The notes under the pieces are model-generated. The model ran no database searches. It saw only the letters and a program-made list of their open reading frames with translations, and was not told where the DNA came from. Shown here in pieces: positions 1 to 5,506 of a stretch of 7,777 bases of DNA. Each line of letters opens with the position of its first letter. Position 1 is the stretch's first letter. Made by a program: the position numbers and the translations under genes. Source of the stretch: Candidatus Cloacimonadota bacterium (GTDB taxonomy: Bacteria; Cloacimonadota; Cloacimonadia; Cloacimonadales; TCS61); contig JAUVKM010000089.1 of assembly GCA_030596265.1 (NCBI GenBank), forward strand, positions 1-7,777, written 5' to 3'.

Positions 1-1
1 A

Positions 2-496
2 GCTGTTGTATTACTTTATTCATGGTTAGCAGAGATGGCGGGACTTGCTGCAATTACAGGAGCATATTTTGCAGGGCTTTTTCTGGGGCAGACACAGCAT
101 AAACATGCAGTACACACAGGGATAACGAATATTGGAAAATCATTTTTTGTAGATGTCTTTTTTGTTAGTATTGGTTTACAGTTTAATTTTTTTAAAATTG
201 AGGCAGAACCGACATTCCTTATTCTTTTTATTTTATTTGCAATATTTGGAAAAATGATAGGAAGTGGGTTAGGAGCAAGATTCACTAAATTTGATGCAGT
301 TCGTTCTTTTAGAATTGGAGCAGGAATGATCCCTCGGGGAGAAGTTGCTTTGATAGTTGCTAATATGGCGTTGGTAAAGGGTGTGATCTCTACCGATATA
401 CTTTCTGCAACAATTTTATTAGTTATTGTGAGTGCATTGTTTACACCGTTATTATTGAAATTTGGTTTTACTAAATTACAGAAAAGTTCTTTTTAA
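2..496 (+). CDS. Cation/proton antiporter, CPA2 (Kef/NapA-type) family, C-terminal part (5' partial)
   Basis: Integral inner-membrane exchanger of monovalent cations for protons; only the last 164 codons are present and the reading frame is open through the left edge, so the ATG at 35 is internal. The visible part alternates hydrophobic helices: one ending in the small-residue stretch GAYFAGLFLG, one with the FFVDVFFVSIGLQFNF pattern that matches the family's conserved FF-x-VGL segment, and one with the family signature G-x-MIPRGEVALIVA. The protein ends soon after the last helix (KFGFTKLQKSSF), with no TrkA-N (RCK) domain of the sort that follows the membrane part in KefB/KefC. Soluble regulation may instead come from the next gene, 39 bases downstream and probably co-transcribed. 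Family assignment is firm; the ion transported (Na+ or K+) cannot be decided here. Confidence 0.9.
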   Translation, partial: AVVLLYSWLAEMAGLAAITGAYFAGLFLGQTQHKHAVHTGITNIGKSFFVDVFFVSIGLQFNFFKIEAEPTFLILFILFAIFGKMIGSGLGARFTKFDAVRSFRIGAGMIPRGEVALIVANMALVKGVISTDILSATILLVIVSALFTPLLLKFGFTKLQKSSF

Positions 497-535
497 TGAA
501 ATGTTTATTCATGATTCTTTGTAAGGAGTGGGTAT

Positions 536-1360
536 ATGTGGAAAAATATTATTGATAAGGAATTGATCATTATTAATCCGGAAATCAGTAGCAAGAAAGA
601 GTTGTTTGAAGCTATGGCAAATCACGTTTACAATCACGATTATATCTTAAATCAAAAACAATTTCTCAAAGCTTTAAATGATAGAGAAGATATGGCTAAT
701 ACAGAGTTGATCCCCGGAATTGCGCTACCTCATGCCAGAAGTGATTCTGTGGAAAAATTATTTATGTCCATAATAATTCTCGCAAATGGAATAGATTATG
801 AAAATGAGAAAATGGGGCCAGCCAAGATAATCTTTTTCTTTGGATGTACAGAATCTCAGCATAAAGAATATCTACAGCTTCTGGCGCAATCAAACCGATT
901 ATTGAAGAAAAAGAAATTCAGGGAAGCTCTTCTAAATAGTAAAACGCCGGATGATGTTATAAAAATTCTTAACCAATATGATGATGAAATAGTAAGTTCG
1001 GATGAAAAAGAAAAATATCTGTTAATTATGACGTTGAATAATATTGATAAAGCTGATGATGTAATGAATTCTATGATAGAAGTAGGAATTACCAATGCAT
1101 CCATATTAGATTCTACTTCAATGGCAAGAAAATTGGCGTATGAAATGCCGGTTTTTGCCGGATTAAGTTATATGGCTCAGGGAAAAAGCAAAGAATCAAA
1201 TGTGATTTTAGCTCATATAGAAAATAAAAACACTGCCAACAAACTTGCTGAACTTCTTAAAGAAAATGGGATCGATCTGGATAAAAAGGGTGTCGGATTC
1301 ATTCAAATAATCAGAGTTGAGAGCATAATCGGCAGTTACGAAGAAGATATAGAATTGTAA
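536..1360 (+). CDS. PTS EIIA type-2 domain fused to a P-II-like C-terminal domain
   Basis: Soluble 274-residue protein. Residues 1-150 form a PTS EIIA domain of the fructose/mannitol/Ntr type (PF00359 class). The phospho-acceptor histidine is His66 (codon 731-733) in the signature IPGIALPHAR, followed by hydrophobic strands (MSIIILANGI, AKIIFFFGC) and a helix that match the fold. Residues 158-270 look like a P-II-type ferredoxin-like domain: strand KYLLIMTL, then VGITNASILDSTSMAR, PVFAGLSYMAQGK-SKESN and a final GVGFIQIIRVESIIG strand. The EIIA call rests on a clear motif; the P-II-like call rests on pattern only. The start is fixed by AAGGAG at 523-528, seven bases upstream. Closeness to the antiporter gene, and absence of any sugar permease, suggests a role in controlling ion transport rather than sugar uptake. 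This is inferred. No strong terminator follows. Confidence 0.88.
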   Translation: MWKNIIDKELIIINPEISSKKELFEAMANHVYNHDYILNQKQFLKALNDREDMANTELIPGIALPHARSDSVEKLFMSIIILANGIDYENEKMGPAKIIFFFGCTESQHKEYLQLLAQSNRLLKKKKFREALLNSKTPDDVIKILNQYDDEIVSSDEKEKYLLIMTLNNIDKADDVMNSMIEVGITNASILDSTSMARKLAYEMPVFAGLSYMAQGKSKESNVILAHIENKNTANKLAELLKENGIDLDKKGVGFIQIIRVESIIGSYEEDIEL

Positions 1361-1431
1361 TATTTATTTATAAAAAACATTTTTTCTTGACGTTGTTGTT
1401 TCCAATTTTGATTTTCTGTGTAGGAGAATAA

Positions 1432-2592
1432 ATGAAATTAAAATTTATAATATTTCTAATATTAATTAATTCCTTTTTACTTGCTACAGAATATCAGATA
1501 AATCTTAGTTGGGATGAATTCGAAGGTGAATGTAATGGATTCATCAGCGGCTCGATTGGAGAAGAGCATGCTTTTTTAAGCGGAGGTGGTGCTGTTGAAG
1601 CTTTGGACGGTAAATTGATATCCGTTGGTGAGGGTATGTCTACAGATGCTCAACAGGTTTTTAAAATTAATAGTAATGACGGTTTCTTTACATTCTGGAT
1701 AAAAGACAAGTTTGCCGATGACGACATGAATAGTGATCCTAACTTAATAAGCATGAGTAAACCAATGATCTCTGTTTTTAAAGATGATGAGCTAATAGAT
1801 CTTATTAAAGTTCCGCAAGGAGCTGGATTGGCCTGTAAAGTATTTACACTTGATGCTTCGACCGGAGAAGTTGATCGTGAGATCAAATACTATCCAAAAT
1901 CAAGAATAATTGTTGGAAGTATCGTAGATGCAGTTACCGGTGATCCGCTTAAAGATGCAAAAGTAAATATCACAGATTATATGAAACAAGCACGGCAAAC
2001 CATAACCGATGAAACAGGAATATTCATATTTGAAGTGGAGATAGGGCAATATAAACTTGATATTTCCAAAGAAGAATATATCGGTACGTTTGCTAATATA
2101 CGTATGGGAGCAGATGAAACTCCAAGAGAAATAGTATGTGCTCTTTCACCGGAGATCAAAGAGTTCCGCATTGTTCTTACCTGGGGAAGTAGACCCAGAG
2201 ATCTGGATGCTCATCTTTCCGGACCCAATCCGGATGGCGGTGACTTCCATATCTGGTATAGGAACAGATATCCAATTGGCGGGAAAGATTTTTTAGATAG
2301 AGACGATATGGATAAATACGGACCGGAAACAGTAACCATTTATAAACCAGCTGTTGGTAATTATAGATATTCTGTACACGATTATTCAAATAAAAAAAGT
2401 AAGCGAAGCAAAAACCTTTCAAGAAGTAATGCACAGGTTTTTGTGTACGGTCAAAATAAATTACTTGCCAGTTTTGAAGTTCCTCATAATTTTAGGGGCA
2501 ATTGTTGGCATGTATTCGAAATTAATGAGAAACATGCGATCATTCCTATAAATAAAATTAAATATGTGAAGGATGCCGTAAGCATCCATTAA
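1432..2592 (+). CDS. Secreted protein: two YfaP/DUF2135-like domains flanking a carboxypeptidase-regulatory-like domain
   Basis: 386-residue exported protein. Residues 1-18 are a typical signal peptide (lysines, a hydrophobic core IIFLILINSFLL, cleavage probably after LLA) with no lipobox cysteine. Residues 156-240 resemble a carboxypeptidase-regulatory-like beta-sandwich (IVGSIVDAVTGDPLKDAKV, then TDETGIFIF and GQYKLDISKEEY). Residues 243-380 match the YfaP/DUF2135 pattern: LTW, the acidic DLDAHLSGP (D257, D259, H261), FHIWY, LDRDDMDKYGPETVTI, NYRYSVHDYS and a final VP-x4-GNCWHVFEI. Residues 19-155 look like a degenerate copy of that domain (LSW near the start; VPQGAGLACKVFTLD near the end). 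AGGAG at 1422-1426, five bases ahead, supports the start. It lies 23 bases from the lipoprotein gene and is probably co-transcribed. Role unknown; envelope or surface binding is a guess. Ca2+ or other metal binding by the acidic motif is possible but not shown. Confidence 0.85.
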   Translation: MKLKFIIFLILINSFLLATEYQINLSWDEFEGECNGFISGSIGEEHAFLSGGGAVEALDGKLISVGEGMSTDAQQVFKINSNDGFFTFWIKDKFADDDMNSDPNLISMSKPMISVFKDDELIDLIKVPQGAGLACKVFTLDASTGEVDREIKYYPKSRIIVGSIVDAVTGDPLKDAKVNITDYMKQARQTITDETGIFIFEVEIGQYKLDISKEEYIGTFANIRMGADETPREIVCALSPEIKEFRIVLTWGSRPRDLDAHLSGPNPDGGDFHIWYRNRYPIGGKDFLDRDDMDKYGPETVTIYKPAVGNYRYSVHDYSNKKSKRSKNLSRSNAQVFVYGQNKLLASFEVPHNFRGNCWHVFEINEKHAIIPINKIKYVKDAVSIH

Positions 2593-2615
2593 TAAATAAA
2601 AATGGAGGAGGGAAT

Positions 2616-3161
2616 ATGAAATTATTGAAGATCATAGCAGTATTAGTTGTCGTGATGCTACTTGTAACTGCTTGTGGAAGAGGCGGAGGTAAAGGTGTTA
2701 AAAAACTTTACTATCCTGAATGGTGGCAAGATCAAGATAATGCCGAATACGTTCAAACTTATGGAATGGCTACTAAAGTTTCACAAAATTCATCTTACGA
2801 CGCAGCTTATGCAAATGCAATGCTGCAGGCAGCACAATATGTTGAAACTTATGTAAAAGGTATGGTGAAGAACTATGAAGAAGAAGCCGGTGTAAATAAT
2901 CCGCAAGTTCTTGCTCTTACCAGTAAAGTTGTAAAAGCCGTTGCTAAAGCGAAATTTGCAAATGTGATGGTAACAAAACAGGAAACAATTGTATCTGATG
3001 ATAATCGTTTCCAAACATTTGTTCGTGTAAGTGTTCCTAAAGAAGCAGTTAATAAAAACCTTATGAACCAGATCAAAAATGAAGAAGCTCTGTATAATCA
3101 ATTCAAAGCTTCACAAGCATTTGGAGAACTGGAAAATGAGATGGAAACCTACGACGAATAG
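2616..3161 (+). CDS. LPP20-like outer-membrane lipoprotein
   Basis: 181-residue lipoprotein. The N-terminus has lysines, a hydrophobic core (IIAVLVVVMLL) and the lipobox V17-T18-A19-C20, so signal peptidase II would cleave before Cys20. Gly21, rather than Asp, at +2 favours outer-membrane sorting by the E. coli rule, which may not hold in this lineage. The mature part starts with a flexible Gly-rich stretch, then YYPEWWQDQ, a GMATKVS segment and an Ala-rich helix (YDAAYANAMLQAAQYVETYV), and ends with a strand RFQTFVRVSVPKEAV and a charged helix. This order (P-x-W, G-x-A, Ala-rich helix, T-x-VRV-x-V) is that of the LPP20 lipoprotein family, whose members are envelope proteins of mostly unclear function. 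A purine-rich Shine-Dalgarno (GGAGGAGG at 2604-2611) precedes the ATG. It is the last gene before a strong terminator and probably shares a transcript with the secreted protein upstream. Confidence 0.82.
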   Translation: MKLLKIIAVLVVVMLLVTACGRGGGKGVKKLYYPEWWQDQDNAEYVQTYGMATKVSQNSSYDAAYANAMLQAAQYVETYVKGMVKNYEEEAGVNNPQVLALTSKVVKAVAKAKFANVMVTKQETIVSDDNRFQTFVRVSVPKEAVNKNLMNQIKNEEALYNQFKASQAFGELENEMETYDE

Positions 3162-3178
3162 TACTAGTTGAAATTTAT

Positions 3179-3211
3179 AAAAGCGTCCGAGAAATTCGGA
3201 CGCTTTTTTTT
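3179..3211 (+). terminator. Intrinsic terminator after the lipoprotein gene
   Basis: AAAAGCGTCCGA (3179-3190) pairs perfectly with TCGGACGCTTTT (3196-3207) around the five-base loop GAAAT, and eight T residues run from 3204 to 3211. The GC-rich core (GCGTCCGA) stands out against AT-rich surroundings and begins 17 bases after the lipoprotein stop codon. It closes the envelope-protein unit and separates it from the sensory genes. Confidence 0.95.
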
Positions 3212-3216
3212 ATTCT

Positions 3217-3251
3217 AACCCGACTCGGGTTGTTCCTACTCGAGTCGAGTT
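3217..3251. repeat. Tandem pair of near-identical palindromes, 20-base centre spacing
   Basis: Copy 1, AACCCGACTCGGGTT (3217-3231), is a perfect palindrome about C3224. Copy 2, TACTCGAGTCGAGTT (3237-3251), is perfect over 3238-3250 about G3244. Aligned directly they agree at 11 of 15 positions. The differences are the unpaired centre, one outer base, and a matched pair (C3220/G3228 in copy 1, T3240/A3248 in copy 2) that keeps the symmetry. The outer arms 3217-3227 and 3241-3251 are also inverted repeats with one mismatch, so the unit can fold as two small hairpins or one larger one. It could be a two-site operator for a dimeric regulator, or one member of a dispersed palindromic repeat family. 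No T-run follows, so it is not a second terminator. Confidence 0.7.
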
Positions 3252-3261
3252 AAGATTATAG

Positions 3262-3289
3262 TTGACTTAAAATAAATAATAAATAAATT
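3262..3289 (+). promoter_or_regulatory. Possible distal promoter next to the palindromes
   Basis: TTGACT (3262-3267) matches the sigma-70 -35 box at five of six positions, and TAAATT (3284-3289), 16 bases later, matches the -10 box at four of six. It lies 10 bases downstream of the palindrome pair, where an activator or repressor would sit. Such A/T-rich matches are easy to find by chance here, so the call is weak. Confidence 0.25.
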
Positions 3290-3401
3290 ACATAAATAAT
3301 TAACGAAAAATGTTTTAAAAGCTAATTTCGAAAGGTTATTATTTTTTTCATATTAATATTTTAACTGATTTCTTAATTGTAAATGAAATAAAATGTGTAT
3401 G

Positions 3402-3430
3402 TTGAAATATGATTTGTATTATGCTCTAAG
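3402..3430 (+). promoter_or_regulatory. Candidate promoter of the PAS/sensor operon
   Basis: TTGAAA (3402-3407) is followed after 17 bases by TCTAAG (3425-3430), which is preceded by TGC (3422-3424) in the extended -10 position. The boxes match the sigma-70 consensus at five and four of six positions. Transcription would start near 3437 and give a leader of about 60 bases ahead of the PAS gene. This assumes a sigma-70-like consensus in an unidentified organism. Confidence 0.35.
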
Positions 3431-3482
3431 AGATTTAATAATCAATTCAACAACTAAAATATTTTGTTTCAAAGGATCTTAC

Positions 3483-3489
3483 GAAGAGG
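3483..3489 (+). promoter_or_regulatory. Ribosome binding site that fixes the PAS protein start
   Basis: GAAGAGG ends seven bases before the ATG at 3497. The same frame can be extended upstream to a TTG at 3464, but no Shine-Dalgarno-like sequence stands at a suitable distance there, and the added residues (FQRILRRGIN) have no family support. The ATG at 3497 is therefore preferred. Confidence 0.6.
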
Positions 3490-3496
3490 TATTAAT

Positions 3497-5350
3497 ATGA
3501 AAAACAGCGATAAAACCAAAGAACAACTACTGAATAAGATAAACGAATTACAGACCAAAATTAAAGAACTAGAAAAAACAAAAATTGATCAGAAAGAAAT
3601 TAAAAAAGAGCTCATACTAAAAAGCACAGCCTTTGAATCTTCAATTGCTGCAAACAGTATCTCAGACAGCAATGGTATCATCATCAACGCAAATCCTGCC
3701 TTTCTTAAAATCTGGGATTATGACTCAATGGAAGAAGTGATAGGAAAACCTATCTCCTATTTTATCAAAAGCGAGAAAGAAGCTTTGGGAATTGTAACAG
3801 CACTTGATGAGACCGGTGAATGGGAAGGTGAATATACAGGTTTAAAAAAAGATAGTTCTACATTTATTGCTTATGGTTTGGCTACTGTTGTTCAAGATGA
3901 TAAAGGGAATAATATCGGTTATTACTCTGCTGTGATTGATGTAAGTGATCAGCAGAAGGCAAGAATTGAGATGGATCAAGCAATGAACTTGATGCAGCAT
4001 GTTATTGAACATACCAATAGTGCAGTTGCAATTCACGATAAAAACTTGAACTATCTTTATGTTAGTCAGAACTATCTTGACCAATACAAAATTAAAGAAA
4101 AAAATATAATAGGAAAACATCACTATGATTTATTTCCTGATCTGCCGCAAAAATGGAGAGACGTTCATCAAAGAGCATTAGCCGGTGAAATATTGAATGC
4201 TGATGATGATCCATATGAAAGAGAAGATGGCTCAGTGGATTGGACCCGTTGGGAATGCCGACCGTGGTATGAGAGTGATGGTTCAGTCGGAGGTATTATT
4301 GTTTATACCGAAGTAATCACCGAACGTAAGCAGGCTGAAAAAGAAATTATCAAAGCTAAAGAGATTACCGAACGCTATCTGGATATGGCTGGCAATATGT
4401 TTGTTTCAATAAATCGGGAAGGCAATATTCTTCTTATCAACCAGAAAGGATTGGAAGTTTTAGAATATAGCTTAGAAGAATTAATTGGTAAGAACTGGTT
4501 TGATACTTGTATCCAATCGGATTCTCAGGAAGAAATGAAAAAGGTTTTCAAGAAAATTTTTAGTGGCGATCTGGAAAAAGTTGAGCACTACGAAAATGAT
4601 ATAATAACGAAATCAGGTAGGTTAAAAACTATTTCCTGGTATAATTCTCTCATCAAAGATGATGCAGGAAAGGTCACAAATTTGCTTAGTTCTGGTATGG
4701 ACATCACGGAGCGCAAAGCAGCGGAAGTTGCCCTAAAAGAAAGTGAAAGCGATTACCACAAATTATTCGATGATTCACCTGTTGCTTTGTTAAAGGATGA
4801 TATGAGCGAGTTATTCTCATATTTTGCAGAATTAAAAGAGAAAGATGTTGAGGATTTTAGAAAGTATTTTGCTGAACACCCTACCGAATTACAGGTTTGC
4901 ACAACAAAAATTAAAATACTAAATATAAATAAACAGTATCTAAAATTACATAAAGCAAAGAACAAAAAGGAATTAATGAGCAACATTTTTAATACTTTTA
5001 CAGATATTTCTCAAAATGTCTTTAAGGAAACAATAATTGCAATTGCTACCGGTAAAATTGAGTTTGAATCTGAATCTGAGATTAAAACTCTAACAAATGA
5101 AGTAAAAAAAATCTATTTAAAAGTAAAAATAGAAGGTAATAACATAGACTACACTCATGGGTTACTCGCTCTTTTTGATATAACAGATCGTAAAGAAGCA
5201 GAAGAAGATTTAATTAAGAGAAACGAAGAATTAGAATTATTCAACAAAATGGCTGTGGGTAGAGAGATAAAAATGATCGATTTAAAAAAAGAAATTAATA
5301 GTTTATTAGAAAAAACCGGTAAAGAGCCAGCATATGATATTGTTGAGTGA
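3497..5350 (+). CDS. Cytoplasmic multi-PAS sensory protein without a kinase domain
   Basis: 617-residue soluble protein with no signal peptide or membrane segment. An N-terminal coiled coil (residues 5-40, heptad Leu/Ile with Lys/Glu) leads into four PAS domains at about 44-155, 165-280, 291-408 and 417-567. Each ends in the usual linker (DVSDQQKA, VITERKQAEKE, DITERKAAE, DITDRKEAEE). The fourth PAS is enlarged by a helical insert (about 437-466, FSYFAELKEKDVEDF...). The last 50 residues form a charged helix with ELELFNKMAVGREIKMIDLKK, a tail recurrent in PAS proteins, where it often stands ahead of or in place of an output domain. No HisKA phospho-acceptor H-box, ATPase N/G boxes, GGDEF or EAL motif is present. 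It therefore probably works through protein-protein contact, the obvious partner being the membrane sensor encoded 156 bases downstream. The natural-looking tail argues against truncation. Ligands cannot be read from the sequence. Confidence 0.88.
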   Translation: MKNSDKTKEQLLNKINELQTKIKELEKTKIDQKEIKKELILKSTAFESSIAANSISDSNGIIINANPAFLKIWDYDSMEEVIGKPISYFIKSEKEALGIVTALDETGEWEGEYTGLKKDSSTFIAYGLATVVQDDKGNNIGYYSAVIDVSDQQKARIEMDQAMNLMQHVIEHTNSAVAIHDKNLNYLYVSQNYLDQYKIKEKNIIGKHHYDLFPDLPQKWRDVHQRALAGEILNADDDPYEREDGSVDWTRWECRPWYESDGSVGGIIVYTEVITERKQAEKEIIKAKEITERYLDMAGNMFVSINREGNILLINQKGLEVLEYSLEELIGKNWFDTCIQSDSQEEMKKVFKKIFSGDLEKVEHYENDIITKSGRLKTISWYNSLIKDDAGKVTNLLSSGMDITERKAAEVALKESESDYHKLFDDSPVALLKDDMSELFSYFAELKEKDVEDFRKYFAEHPTELQVCTTKIKILNINKQYLKLHKAKNKKELMSNIFNTFTDISQNVFKETIIAIATGKIEFESESEIKTLTNEVKKIYLKVKIEGNNIDYTHGLLALFDITDRKEAEEDLIKRNEELELFNKMAVGREIKMIDLKKEINSLLEKTGKEPAYDIVE

Positions 5351-5492
5351 CAACAAGACTTGAGTTAGCAATCCGGCAACTGCCGGAGATCTGACACTTC
5401 GGCTTTACTCAGTGCAGGCTTAAGAATTGAAGAAGGACTATCATTCTTAACTCAATTCCTCAGCAAGCTGAGTTATTAAGTCAAGTCTGTTG
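5351..5492 (+). ncRNA. Structured intergenic element (RNA switch, processing element or palindromic insertion)
   Basis: Almost the whole gap between the two sensory genes is foldable. The 5' arm (5351-5368) starts on the base after the PAS stop codon and pairs with the 3' arm (5476-5492): 15 Watson-Crick pairs plus one G-U, with one bulged A and one G-G mismatch. Inside are TCCGGC/GCCGGA (5372-5377 with 5382-5387), TTAAGAAT/ATTCTTAA (5420-5427 with 5443-5450) and CTCAGC/GCTGAG (5459-5464 with 5467-5472). Competing pairings also exist: GCCGGAG 5382-5388 with CTTCGGC 5397-5403; GAATTGA 5424-5430 with TCAATTC 5452-5458; ACTCAG 5407-5412 with CTGAGT 5468-5473. The closing stem stops five bases before the GGGG ribosome binding site. 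I do not recognise a known RNA family. It may be a cis-acting RNA or an inverted-repeat (MITE-like) insertion. Confidence 0.55.
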
Positions 5493-5506
5493 AAAAGGGG
5501 AAAAAT

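Larger units (their letters stand above)
3162..3496. other. 335-base intergenic region between the envelope and sensory units
   Basis: No coding region is supported on either strand. From left to right it holds the terminator of the upstream unit (3179-3211), a pair of GC-rich palindromes (3217-3251), then about 240 bases of very AT-rich DNA with two candidate promoters (3262-3289 and 3402-3430) and the ribosome binding site of the PAS protein (3483-3489). The AT-rich part from 3268 to 3400 shows only A/T runs and no repeat or hairpin that I would call. Confidence 0.75.

Noticed and set aside
856..1104. Reverse-strand open frames opposite the EIIA, secreted, lipoprotein and PAS genes
   Set aside because: They lie inside well-supported + strand genes, have low-complexity or implausible protein sequences, and lack ribosome binding sites or family motifs.
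1372..1385. AAAAAA-CA-TTTTTT hairpin after the EIIA gene as a terminator
   Set aside because: The stem is only A-T pairs with a two-base loop and no GC core, so it would not be a stable terminator; such runs are common in this AT-rich DNA.
1387..1415. TTGACG as a -35 box for the secreted-protein gene
   Set aside because: The best -10 match at 17-base spacing is GATTTT (three of six positions) with no TG extension; too weak to list as a promoter.
3464..3496. Upstream extension of the PAS protein to a TTG start
   Set aside because: No Shine-Dalgarno at a suitable distance from the TTG; the ATG at 3497 has GAAGAGG seven bases ahead.
5351..5506. Known element types for the structured spacer: c-di-GMP riboswitch, integron attC site, CRISPR repeat, group II intron domain V
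   Set aside because: None of their diagnostic motifs is present (no GEMM core, no properly placed GTTRRRY/RYYYAAC pair, no regularly spaced direct repeats, no domain V sequence).
5351..5506. Remnant of a kinase domain lost from the PAS-only gene by frameshift
   Set aside because: The spacer is too short, has several stop codons and shows no kinase motifs, while the PAS protein ends in a typical family tail.
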